Shown: piece after piece, positions 1 through 7,099 of the stretch | Position numbering within the stretch: position 1 is the stretch's first letter | Layout: every line of letters begins with the position of its first letter | Assembly (NCBI GenBank): GCA_949840805.1 | Contig: CATKXR010000054.1 | Location: forward strand, 1 to 34,691 | Length of the DNA stretch: 34,691 bases | Origin: an uncultured Lachnospiraceae bacterium | Lineage (GTDB): Bacteria > Bacillota > Clostridia > Lachnospirales > Lachnospiraceae | Reading direction: 5' to 3' | Translations under genes and position numbers: made by a program | The notes under the pieces: generated by a model | Told to the model about the DNA's origin: nothing | What the model saw: only the letters and a program-made list of their open reading frames with translations | The model's database searches: none

Positions 1-184
1 AGTCCAGCATCTCCACCCTGGCAGAAGAAGAGCCTTTAGAGACAAGAAATGAAATAAGGGTGTCGGGTGTGATTTTCCGCTGTCGGGTGAAATCCTTTTC
101 CGGGTTGACAGCAAACAGGTCCGGGTTAGCAATAACGGAATTCACGGCAGATAAAAAGGCATTTTTGATTTTGTTGTGCGGCAT
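1..184 (-). CDS. IS4-like transposase, N-terminal part (runs off window edge)
   Basis: The reverse strand has an ATG at 184-182, preceded by an AAGGAGG ribosome binding site at 201-195, and stays open to the window edge for about 61 codons. The peptide starts MPHNKIKNAFLSAVNSVI and continues with NPEKDFTRQRKITPDTLISF. This N-terminal arrangement, with an FTRxRK...F block, is what I know from IS4-type DDE transposases of Clostridia. The catalytic DDE residues lie outside the window, so neither activity nor exact family can be judged. It is probably an insertion sequence placed next to the DUF1292 gene. Alternative: another mobile-element protein with a similar N-terminus. Confidence 0.6.
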   Translation of the reverse strand, partial: MPHNKIKNAFLSAVNSVIANPDLFAVNPEKDFTRQRKITPDTLISFLVSKGSSSARVEMLD

Positions 185-233
185 ATGGCAGGTACCTCCT
201 TGGATAAAGAATGTTGATATGTCCTAATCCAAG

Positions 234-279
234 GGCCGCTCTCGCTGCCTCTTAAATTCAATCAGTAGCGAGAGCGGCC
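234..279. repeat. 13-bp perfect inverted repeat upstream of the transposase
   Basis: GGCCGCTCTCGCT at 234-246 is the exact reverse complement of 267-279, with a 20-base loop. It lies about 50 bases upstream of the transposase start, so it would form a GC-rich hairpin in the transposase mRNA leader. In IS elements such structures can limit translation of transcripts that read in from outside; that role is inference here. Confidence 0.6.
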
Positions 280-310
280 GCACATTCTGGAGAATTTGTC
301 AACCCCTTTT

Positions 311-357
311 TAAAAAAATAAAAAATGGTTAGACCTCATTAAAAAATCTAACCATTT
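311..357 (-). terminator. Terminator-like hairpin reading towards the transposase
   Basis: AAATGGTTAGA (323-333) pairs perfectly with 347-357 around a 13-base loop. On the reverse strand the stem is followed by a T-rich run (325-311). It would stop transcription entering the insertion sequence from the DUF1292 side. The stem may also lie close to the end of the element; no target duplication could be identified. Confidence 0.5.
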
Positions 358-432
358 CAGGCAGTTCGTTATTAACTTAATGACATTGAGCTGTGAACAG
401 TAACAAATAAAACACTAAGGAGAGATATTATT

Positions 433-765
433 ATGGGAGAGAATCCAAACGTAGAGCAGGATATGGAGCAGGAGGAAGTAACCGTTACCCTGACCCTGGA
501 TGACGGCAGCCAGTTGGAGTGCGTCGTGCTGACTATTTTTGATGCAGGAGAGAGGGAGTATATCGCGCTGCTTCCTGTGGAGAGCGAGGATACAGAGGAA
601 GGTGAGGTTTACCTGTACCGCTATTCAGAGGATGCAGAGGGCAATCCAAATCTGGAAAATATTGAAGATGACGAAGAGTACGAAATTGTGTCAGATGCCT
701 TCGACGAGCTGCTGGACGAGCAGGAGTATGATGAGCTGGCAGGAGACGAGGAAGAGGAGTTCTAG
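433..765 (+). CDS. DUF1292 family protein
   Basis: A 110-residue, very acidic cytoplasmic protein with no transmembrane segment. The core reads VTLTLDDGSQLECVVLTIF, then a YIALLPVE strand and an EVYLYRY strand, which is the small beta-rich pattern of DUF1292 (YrzB-like). The tail is almost all Asp and Glu and ends DEEEEF. The molecular function of the family is unknown. It starts at ATG 433 behind AAGGAGA at 417-423. In many Firmicutes the gene sits between a RuvX/YqgF gene and a Fur-type regulator. Here it has an insertion sequence upstream and the lar operon downstream, so that context is absent, at least within the window. Confidence 0.85.
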   Translation: MGENPNVEQDMEQEEVTVTLTLDDGSQLECVVLTIFDAGEREYIALLPVESEDTEEGEVYLYRYSEDAEGNPNLENIEDDEEYEIVSDAFDELLDEQEYDELAGDEEEEF

Positions 766-777
766 GCAAAAAGCAGC

Positions 778-806
778 TTGACGGAAAGGCGGTTTTTCTT
801 TATACT
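778..806 (+). promoter_or_regulatory. Sigma-A promoter of the lar operon
   Basis: TTGACG (778-783) and TATACT (801-806) are separated by exactly 17 bases. It lies just after the DUF1292 stop codon and predicts a transcript start near 813, so larB would be preceded by a leader of about 209 bases. Both boxes are close to consensus. Confidence 0.75.
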
Positions 807-812
807 ACATCT

Positions 813-871
813 AACGGCGGCACAAGCTGCCGAAGGGTGCAGAAGCGCCTGTCGGAAAAAGGTAAAGGAGC
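813..871 (+). ncRNA. Structured 5' leader of the lar operon (tandem hairpins)
   Basis: Right at the predicted transcript start are two consecutive hairpins with four-base loops. CGGCGGC (815-821) pairs with 826-832 around ACAA. GGGTGC (835-840) pairs with 845-850 (two G-U pairs) around AGAA. A purine-rich single strand (851-871) follows and then a terminator-like structure. The layout resembles a cis-regulatory RNA with an expression platform. I do not recognise it as a known riboswitch class: I compared it from memory with NiCo, cobalamin, T-box, guanidine and yybP-ykoY motifs. The ligand or protein partner is unknown. Confidence 0.5.
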
Positions 872-935
872 AATACCAGGAAGGTGGCAGATATTCCCAA
901 GGAATATCGGTTGGATTTCTGGTATTTTTGTTTTT
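872..935 (+). terminator. Intrinsic terminator inside the lar leader (attenuator candidate)
   Basis: AATACCAGGAA (872-882) pairs with 916-926 over 11 pairs (one G-U). It encloses a second perfect 8-bp hairpin (890-897 with 901-908, loop CAA). The outer stem is followed by a T-rich run, TTTTGTTTTT, at 926-935. It lies after the promoter at 778-806 and about 85 bases before larB, so it should control how much transcription reaches the lar genes. Confidence 0.65.
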
Positions 936-1021
936 GCAGGGAGGCAGACGGTTTGGCAGGCGGGGATTTTTATGGCGATGCTGCATCGGCTGAGGAATGA
1001 TCTGCAACAGGAGGATGTGGA

Positions 1022-1765
1022 ATGGATGTAGGAGACTTGCTCAGGCAGGTAAAGGATGGCAGGGTGGAGATCCGGGAAGCGGAGGAGATGCTCAAAAATC
1101 TTCCTTATGAAGATATGGGATATGCAAAGCTGGATTTTCACAGAAAACTGCGGACCGGATTTGGGGAGACTGTGTTCTGCCAGGGAAAGCCGGATGGCTA
1201 TCTGGCAGAGATTTACCAGAGAATTTATGAGAGGGACGGGGAGGTGCTGGGAACCAGGGCTTCTAAGGAACAGTATGAGCTGGTAAAAGACAGGATCCCA
1301 CAGGTGGTGTATGATCCGGTTTCCCGAATCCTCAAGATCGAGAAGGAGGGAAAGGAGAAGACCGGGAAGGTAGTCGTCTGCACAGGGGGGACGGCTGATA
1401 TTCCCGTAGCCGAGGAGGCGGCGCAGACAGCAGAGTATTTCGGGTGCAGGGTTGACAGGATTTATGATGTGGGGGTGGCAGGGATCCATCGCCTGCTTTC
1501 GAAACGAGAGAGGCTGGCAGATGCCAACTGTATTGTGGCGGTTGCAGGGATGGAAGGGGCTTTGGGGACCGTTGTGGCAGGGCTGGTGGAATGTCCGGTG
1601 ATCGCGGTTCCCACCTCCGTAGGGTATGGGGCGTCTTTTCACGGATTGTCGGCGTTGCTGACTATGATTAATTCCTGTGCAAACGGGATTTCCGTGGTAA
1701 ATATTGACAATGGATATGGAGCCGGGTATGTGGCGACTCAGATTAACAGATTGGCGGTGAAGTGA
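1022..1765 (+). CDS. larB: LarB, pyridinium-3,5-biscarboxylic acid mononucleotide synthase
   Basis: LarB carries out the first step of nickel-pincer nucleotide synthesis: it carboxylates and hydrolyses nicotinic acid adenine dinucleotide to pyridinium-3,5-biscarboxylic acid mononucleotide. The 247-residue length is normal for the family. The C-terminal half is a PurE-like (AIR carboxylase) domain, seen in VVVCTGGTADIPVAEEA, FGCRVDRIYDVGVAGIHRL, VAVAGMEGALGTVVAGL and VIAVPTSVGYGAS. The N-terminal half (LDFHRKLRTGFGETVFCQGK) is typical LarB. AGGAGG at about 1009-1014 supports the ATG at 1022. The stop is one base from the larC start, so the two are probably translationally coupled. It is cytoplasmic. 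Confidence 0.93.
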   Translation: MDVGDLLRQVKDGRVEIREAEEMLKNLPYEDMGYAKLDFHRKLRTGFGETVFCQGKPDGYLAEIYQRIYERDGEVLGTRASKEQYELVKDRIPQVVYDPVSRILKIEKEGKEKTGKVVVCTGGTADIPVAEEAAQTAEYFGCRVDRIYDVGVAGIHRLLSKRERLADANCIVAVAGMEGALGTVVAGLVECPVIAVPTSVGYGASFHGLSALLTMINSCANGISVVNIDNGYGAGYVATQINRLAVK

Positions 1766-1766
1766 T

Positions 1767-3074
1767 ATGGGAAAAATACTTTATTTGGAATGTAATTCAG
1801 GAATCAGCGGGGATATGACAGTGGGGGCTCTTTTGGATTTGGGGGCAGACCGTGATGTGCTTATAAAGGCGCTGGACAGTATGAAGCTTCACGGATACCA
1901 TCTTCATTTCGGGCGGAAGGAGACTTGCGGCCTTGATGCATTTGATTTTGATGTACATCTGGAGGAAGATGGCCATGGGGAAGGCCACAGCCATGGGGAA
2001 GCACATGACCATGTAAGTCTCCATGGCCATGAGGGGCTTCACTCCCACAGCCATGTCCACAGAAATCTTTACGATGTATATGAAATCATTGACCGTCTTG
2101 ATTCCAACAGCCGTGTAAAGGAACTGGCCAGAAAGATGTTTCATATTGTGGCGGAAGCGGAATCAAAGGCTCACGGGCTTCCTCTGGAACAGGTGCATTT
2201 TCATGAGGTAGGAGCCATTGACTCCATCATTGACATTGTGAGTGTGGCAGTCTGTATGGACAATCTGGGGATAGAGGATGTGGCGGTATCACCGCTGTCC
2301 GAGGGGCATGGCCATGTCCATTGCCAGCATGGGACTCTTCCGGTGCCGGTGCCGGCCACTGCAAACATCGTGTCCGCCTATGACCTGGAACTTCGTTTTA
2401 CCGACAATGACGGCGAGATGGTAACACCCACAGGAGCGGCTATTGCGGCGGCGCTGAGGACAAGAAAAAAGCTGCCTGCCAACTGCCGTTTGCGAAAGAT
2501 CGGCATGGGCGCCGGCAACAAGGTATTTCATCAGGCTAATGTGCTTCGAGCCATGTTGTTGGAGGATATGGGAAAGACACAGGAAGAAGACTTCCAGGAG
2601 GAGGCCGGGGAAGCGGCATATCCCGAAACAAAGATGTGGGTTCTGGAAACCAATCTGGACGACAGTACCGGAGAAATGCTTGGCTTTGCCATGGAAGCCC
2701 TTCTTGCGTCGGATGCTTTGGATGTGTGGTATTCGCCGATATATATGAAGAAGAATCGTCCGGCCTACAAGCTTTCTGTTCTCTGCAGGGAATCAGCGCG
2801 AAAACCGCTGGAAGATATTTTATTTGAACAGACTACGGCTATTGGTATCCGTCGCTACCCGGTGGAGAGGACAACATTGAAGCGGGAGACGCGGCAGGTG
2901 GGGACAAAGTATGGAACCGTTGAAGTAAAGGCGTGTTTTCATAATGACAAGGTTTTTTGTTATCCGGAATATGAAAGTATTCGGAGGATATGCCAGGAAA
3001 AGGGGATTGATTTCCAAAGCGTCTATTATGAAGCCAGAAAAGAGGCGGAAAAAGAAGAGGAGGAACATGGATAA
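1767..3074 (+). CDS. larC: LarC, nickel insertion protein for the NPN cofactor
   Basis: LarC is the CTP-dependent cyclometallase that inserts nickel into pyridinium-3,5-bisthiocarboxylic acid mononucleotide. The protein has 435 residues and begins with the family signature ILYLECNSGISGDMTVGALL. Residues 70-98 hold 11 histidines, a likely nickel-binding or storage loop. EQVHFHEVGAIDSIIDIV and GDGEMVTPTGAAI-like (DNDGEMVTPTGAAI) blocks follow, and the C-terminal part (WVLETNLDDSTGEMLGFAME) corresponds to the LarC2 half. In Lactobacillus plantarum the two halves are joined by programmed frameshifting; here one continuous frame encodes both. The last eight bases overlap larE. Confidence 0.93.
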   Translation: MGKILYLECNSGISGDMTVGALLDLGADRDVLIKALDSMKLHGYHLHFGRKETCGLDAFDFDVHLEEDGHGEGHSHGEAHDHVSLHGHEGLHSHSHVHRNLYDVYEIIDRLDSNSRVKELARKMFHIVAEAESKAHGLPLEQVHFHEVGAIDSIIDIVSVAVCMDNLGIEDVAVSPLSEGHGHVHCQHGTLPVPVPATANIVSAYDLELRFTDNDGEMVTPTGAAIAAALRTRKKLPANCRLRKIGMGAGNKVFHQANVLRAMLLEDMGKTQEEDFQEEAGEAAYPETKMWVLETNLDDSTGEMLGFAMEALLASDALDVWYSPIYMKKNRPAYKLSVLCRESARKPLEDILFEQTTAIGIRRYPVERTTLKRETRQVGTKYGTVEVKACFHNDKVFCYPEYESIRRICQEKGIDFQSVYYEARKEAEKEEEEHG

Positions 3075-3936
3075 AAACTGTATGGGAACGGATGAGACCA
3101 GGCAGAAACAGAAGGAGCTGGAACAGTATTTGGCAGGGCTTTCTGTCAGGGATGTCTGCCTGGCTTTTTCCGGGGGCGTGGATTCCAGCCTGTTGTTAAA
3201 GGCAGCAGCAGAGGCAGCGGCTAATAATGGAAAGCAGGTATATGCAGTAACTTTTGACAGCCGTCTTCATCCGTCCTGTGACCTTGAGATTGCCAGGCAG
3301 GTAGCCAGGGAGCTGGGGGGGATCCACAAAGTCATTACGGTAGATGAACTGGAACAGGAGGAAATACGCAGCAATCCGGTGAACCGGTGTTATCTGTGCA
3401 AACGCCATCTGTTTCAATGTCTGAAGGCTTTTGCAGAGTCAAAAAATATAGATGTGATTCTGGATGGAACCAATGAAGACGACATGCATGTATATCGTCC
3501 CGGAATCCGCGCGTTGAAGGAACTGGGGATAAAGAGTCCCTTGGCAGAACTGCATATCACAAAAGAACAGGTGAAAAAGATGGCGTTGCAGTACGGCATT
3601 TCCGTGGCGTCACGTCCGTCTGCTCCCTGTATGGCCACCCGGATTCCATATGGCCAGCAGATCGATTATGACGTCCTGGAGAAGCTTGCAGAGGGAGAGG
3701 CCTGCCTGCGGCGGCAGATATCCGGCAATATCCGTCTGCGTCTTCATGGGAATGTGGCGCGTCTGGAGACGGATCCGGCAGAGTTTATGCACATCCTGGA
3801 AAAACGGGAGGATATTGCCGGTCAGTTAAAAGGTTTGGGGTTTGTTTATATTACCCTGGATCTGGAAGGATTTCGTTCCGGAAGTATGGATATCGGATTA
3901 GAAAAGGATCCGGACAGCAGCAAAATAACAGAATGA
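3067..3936 (+). CDS. larE: LarE, ATP-dependent sulfur transferase for the NPN cofactor
   Basis: LarE adenylates the carboxylates of the LarB product and replaces them with sulfur. The PP-loop ATP site is SGGVDS at residues 35-40. RCYLCK gives Cys108 and Cys111, and SAPCMATR gives Cys188. Cys188 matches the sacrificial Cys176 region of the L. plantarum enzyme; together the three cysteines match the LarE subgroup reported to carry a [4Fe-4S] cluster and to work without destroying itself (inference). I chose the ATG at 3067, which follows an AGAGGAGG ribosome binding site and overlaps larC by eight bases. The frame also extends further upstream inside larC, but that N-terminus does not look native. 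Length 289, normal for the family. Confidence 0.92.
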   Translation: MDKNCMGTDETRQKQKELEQYLAGLSVRDVCLAFSGGVDSSLLLKAAAEAAANNGKQVYAVTFDSRLHPSCDLEIARQVARELGGIHKVITVDELEQEEIRSNPVNRCYLCKRHLFQCLKAFAESKNIDVILDGTNEDDMHVYRPGIRALKELGIKSPLAELHITKEQVKKMALQYGISVASRPSAPCMATRIPYGQQIDYDVLEKLAEGEACLRRQISGNIRLRLHGNVARLETDPAEFMHILEKREDIAGQLKGLGFVYITLDLEGFRSGSMDIGLEKDPDSSKITE

Positions 3937-3948
3937 GGAGAACAAAAA

Positions 3949-5298
3949 ATGGGATTTTCTCTTGACGTGAGTGTTCCGGCCGTAACCGTGTTTATTCAGG
4001 GGCTTCTCAGCTTTTTTTCACCTTGTGTCCTGCCGCTTCTTCCTCTCTATATGGGGTATTTGTCAGGAGGCACCGGTGTTCGGGGAGAAGACGGGAGGAT
4101 CCATTACGAGCAGAAGAAGGTGGCATTCCACACCCTTTGCTTTGTGGCAGGAGTCAGCTTTGCGTTTTTTCTGCTGGGATTTGGAGTGTCGGCGGCAGGA
4201 AAGTTTTTTCAGTCCGGTCAGATGATGTTTGCCCGGATCGGAGGCATTTTGGTCATACTGTTCGGGCTTTATCAGATGGGGGTATTCGGTTCTGCGCAGA
4301 TGTTGGAAAAGGAACACCGTCTGCCGTTTCGGGCGGATCGGCTGGTTATGTCGCCCATTACCGCTTTTTTAATGGGATTTACTTTCAGCTTTGCCTGGAC
4401 TCCCTGCGTGGGGCCGGCTCTTGCAGGAGTGCTTTTAATGGCGGCATCCGCCGCCACAAAGGCAGCGGGCTTTATTTTGATTGGCGTGTATACGATAGGA
4501 TTCGTGCTGCCCTTCCTGGCAGTGGGATTTTTCACGGCCTCCTTACTGGAGCTTTTTAAGAAATACCGGAATGCAGTACAGTATACGGTAAAGATCGGAG
4601 GAATTCTCCTGGTGTTAATGGGGCTAATGATGTTTACCGGAAAGATGAATGATGTTACCGGATATCTGTCAGGGATTTCTCAAAGTGCAGACAGAGAGAA
4701 GGAGAGTTCCTCCCCGCAGAAGGATGATAACAGGCCGGCAGGCGAGACGGAGAATCCGGAAGAAACCGCAACGCAGACAAAGCCGGAGGAGCACGAAAAT
4801 GAGGATGAGGCGGCAAAAGCCAATGAACAGGAAACAGAAGACACAACGAACGTTCTGCCGCCTGCCGTGGATTTTTGCCTGGAGGATCAATACGGGAATA
4901 TCCATACCCTGGAGGATTATAAAGGGAAAACCATATTCCTCAACTTTTGGGCTACCTGGTGTCCTCCCTGCCGGGCCGAGCTTCCGGATATCCAGAAGCT
5001 TTATGAAAATTACAGCCAGGAAGGGGAGGAGGCATTGATTGTGCTGGGGGTTGCCGCCCCCGGGTTAGGACAGGAGAGGGATGAGGAAGGGGTACGGGCC
5101 TTTCTTGATGAGAACGGTTATACCTATCCGGTTCTGATGGATGAGGAAGGCGAGCTGTTTTACAGCTATGGGATCCGGGTGTTTCCTACTACCTTTATGA
5201 TTGACCGGGACGGAAATATTTTCGGCTATATCACCGGCCAGCTTACCATGGATATGATGGAAAGCATCATCAGCCAGACTATGGAAGGCAAGCGGTAG
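3949..5298 (+). CDS. CcdA-like membrane thiol transporter fused to a TlpA/ResA-like thioredoxin
   Basis: Residues 1 to about 235 form a six-helix CcdA/DsbD-type domain. It has FSPCVLPLLP (Cys26) and FAWTPCVGPAL (Cys153), the cysteine pair that carries electrons across the membrane. An acidic, low-complexity linker (about 240-300) leads to an extracytoplasmic thioredoxin domain with FWATWCPPCRAELP (Cys338, Cys341) and the cis-proline region RVFPTTFMIDRDG. The fusion should take electrons from cytoplasmic thioredoxin and reduce extracellular disulfides. It starts 12 bases after larE with a GAGGAG-like site, so it is probably in the lar operon. Family members act in cytochrome c maturation or oxidative protein repair; no haem gene is nearby. 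The true substrate is unknown. Confidence 0.88.
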   Translation: MGFSLDVSVPAVTVFIQGLLSFFSPCVLPLLPLYMGYLSGGTGVRGEDGRIHYEQKKVAFHTLCFVAGVSFAFFLLGFGVSAAGKFFQSGQMMFARIGGILVILFGLYQMGVFGSAQMLEKEHRLPFRADRLVMSPITAFLMGFTFSFAWTPCVGPALAGVLLMAASAATKAAGFILIGVYTIGFVLPFLAVGFFTASLLELFKKYRNAVQYTVKIGGILLVLMGLMMFTGKMNDVTGYLSGISQSADREKESSSPQKDDNRPAGETENPEETATQTKPEEHENEDEAAKANEQETEDTTNVLPPAVDFCLEDQYGNIHTLEDYKGKTIFLNFWATWCPPCRAELPDIQKLYENYSQEGEEALIVLGVAAPGLGQERDEEGVRAFLDENGYTYPVLMDEEGELFYSYGIRVFPTTFMIDRDGNIFGYITGQLTMDMMESIISQTMEGKR

Positions 5299-5308
5299 AA
5301 TTCGCGTT

Positions 5309-6883
5309 TTAATTGTTTGGGCGGGTGTTTTCAGGACTGCTTTTTTCTCTTAAATATGCATTGGCATCCTTAAAAAAGCTTGCAATGATCAAGAGCATGA
5401 TGATTCCCACGGGAAATGCCGCAATGATGGATACGGACTGCAGGTTTGCCATGGATTTTTCGGAAAAAATCAAGGCGATCGGAAGCAGGATCAAAAACAC
5501 AGCCCAAAACAACTTGATGCGCCGGTCCGGATCCTGGTCATATCCCAGTTCCCGGTAGGAATAGGACGCCGCTACCATGGTGATGGAATCAAAGGAAGTA
5601 GAATAAAAAGTGATCATGCATATCACCAGCAGAACCATCACAAAGCCTGATAAAGGAAGCTGCTCCAAAAGGGAAATGATGGAAGTATAAAGAGCGGCGG
5701 TGGCGCCATCGGCGGATAAGTACCCGCTCAGCACATCCAGACGGCCATGCATCTGCATTCCCAGACCGTAATTTCCCAAAATAATAAAAGAAGTAAAGGT
5801 GCCGGAAAGTCCCCAGAAATATCCTCCAAGGATTGTCTGGCGGATCGTCCGGCCTTTGCTGATCGTGCCGATGAAAAACGGCGCCGCCACGCACCATACC
5901 ATCCAGTAGGCCCAATAAAAGATCGTCATTGCCTGGGGAAACGAGGTGGTCCGCAGGGAGTCGGTCCAGGTGGACAGCGTAATGAAATTCTGGGCAAGGA
6001 GTCCCAGGGAGGTGATGCCGGTCTCCACAATAAAACGGCTTTCTCCCCCGAAGAAAAATACATAGGCAAGCAGCAGGAAGAACAGATAACTGCAGCAGGC
6101 TGCAGAACGCTGAATTCCCTTCATGCCAAAATACACGGAACAGGTATATACACAACATACCACAACCAGGATCACGATGGTCAAAAGGCTGGTCGGGGCA
6201 ATTCCTGTCACACGGCTGATGGCCATGGCCAAAAGGGGAGTGGCAAGGGAAAAAGTGGTGGCAGTGCCTGCCAGAAGGGCGAAGACCGCAATCAGGTCGA
6301 TCAGCCTTCCAGCCATACCGTCTACCCGGCCGCCAAGCAGGGCGCGGCAGGATTCCGAATATTTTTGCTTGCGGCGTTTCCGTATATGAAGCATAAAACC
6401 AAATGCCACGGCCAGAACCAGATAAAACCCCCAGGGGATAGGTCCCCAATGAAAGAGGGGGTAAGCCGCAGCCCAGTCCTGGATGGCGCCCATTTCCGCA
6501 ACATGAGGATCTGAGGCATAGATCAGCCACTCGCAGCAGGAGTAAAACAGAATGTCTGCGGCAAGCCCTGCCGTGAACATCATCGATCCCCATCGGAATG
6601 AAGAATATTGAGGTTTATCCGTATCCCCAAGGCGGATCTGCCCGTACCGGGAAAAGGCAAGATACAAAGAACAGATGAATACGCCAAGTCCAATCAACAG
6701 GTAAAAGCTTCCCATCTGATCTCCCAGAAAGAACCGGATTTCATCCAGAATAAGGGAGGAGCTATCCGGAAATAATACAAACAGAACACATAAAACAATA
6801 ATGCAGATAAACGGAACCAGGGTGGTGAACAGATCCAGTTGTTTAAGCAAGGACTTTTCCGGCAATTGGTTTTTTGATTTCAT
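5309..6883 (-). CDS. BCCT family transporter (betaine/carnitine/choline type)
   Basis: A 524-residue membrane protein with about 12 hydrophobic segments. HWGPIPWGFYLVLAVAFGF (from residue 145) is the typical BCCT stretch around the Trp box. FTAGLAADILFYSCCEW aligns with the region that in BetP reads GMGIG...EP. Here the glycine motif is GLAAD (106-110) and EP is EW, so ion coupling may differ from Na+-coupled BetP. Likely substrates are quaternary amines such as betaine or carnitine, as known for the family. The start is supported by AAGGAAGG just upstream and the promoter at 6942-6970. The gene converges on the CcdA fusion with only 10 bases between stop codons. Confidence 0.88.
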   Translation of the reverse strand: MKSKNQLPEKSLLKQLDLFTTLVPFICIIVLCVLFVLFPDSSSLILDEIRFFLGDQMGSFYLLIGLGVFICSLYLAFSRYGQIRLGDTDKPQYSSFRWGSMMFTAGLAADILFYSCCEWLIYASDPHVAEMGAIQDWAAAYPLFHWGPIPWGFYLVLAVAFGFMLHIRKRRKQKYSESCRALLGGRVDGMAGRLIDLIAVFALLAGTATTFSLATPLLAMAISRVTGIAPTSLLTIVILVVVCCVYTCSVYFGMKGIQRSAACCSYLFFLLLAYVFFFGGESRFIVETGITSLGLLAQNFITLSTWTDSLRTTSFPQAMTIFYWAYWMVWCVAAPFFIGTISKGRTIRQTILGGYFWGLSGTFTSFIILGNYGLGMQMHGRLDVLSGYLSADGATAALYTSIISLLEQLPLSGFVMVLLVICMITFYSTSFDSITMVAASYSYRELGYDQDPDRRIKLFWAVFLILLPIALIFSEKSMANLQSVSIIAAFPVGIIMLLIIASFFKDANAYLREKSSPENTRPNN

Positions 6884-6941
6884 AGTGGTTTCCTTCCTTT
6901 TCTGCGTTCAAAAAATGATTTTTTCTAAAACTTTTGAACAA

Positions 6942-6970
6942 ATGATAGCACCAATGGGAAAAAAATGCAA
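6942..6970 (-). promoter_or_regulatory. Sigma-A promoter of the BCCT transporter gene
   Basis: On the reverse strand TTGCAT (6970-6965) and TATCAT (6947-6942) are 17 bases apart, about 60 bases before the ATG. The whole element, CCTCT-TGCATTTTTTT-CCCAT, closely resembles the promoter at 9993-10021. Confidence 0.65.
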
Positions 6971-6991
6971 GAGGAAAATAAAAAAACCATA

Positions 6992-7028
6992 ACGATTAAA
7001 TATGACGATTTTCTGACGATTCTATAAA
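6992..7028 (+). promoter_or_regulatory. Direct-repeat operator and -10 box before the MBL-fold gene
   Basis: ACGATT occurs three times, at 6992-6997, 7005-7010 and 7016-7021 (spacings 13 and 11 bases). It runs into TATAAA at 7023-7028, a plausible -10 box. The -35 region (around 7000-7006) is poor. A poor -35 with direct repeats about one helical turn apart is what OmpR/PhoP-type response regulators often activate. The role is inferred. Confidence 0.45.
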
Positions 7029-7099
7029 AGTGCTATCCAAAGGCTCCGGTCTTTGATAAAATGAGGTTCAGATTAACCATGAAAGAGAGGCATATTTTT

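Noticed and set aside
766..800. Possible terminator of the DUF1292 gene made of AAAAAGC and GCGGTTTTT.
   Set aside because: The stem is short and mismatched, and the same bases form the -35 region of the lar promoter.
837..1031. Small frames in the lar leader: a GTG frame from 884 with an FWYFCFC stretch, and an ATG frame from 972 that overlaps the larB start.
   Set aside because: The ribosome binding sites are poor. The aromatic/Cys stretch lies in the terminator's right arm and T-run, where stalling would not act as classic attenuation. I kept the RNA-structure explanation instead.
2944..3066. Upstream extension of the LarE frame inside larC.
   Set aside because: The extension has no ribosome binding site and does not resemble a LarE N-terminus. 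ATG 3067 with AGAGGAGG is better.
5747..6514. Long + strand open frame of 255 codons inside the BCCT gene.
   Set aside because: It lies fully antisense to a well-supported transporter gene, has a low-complexity Gly/Lys/Gln composition and no ribosome binding site.
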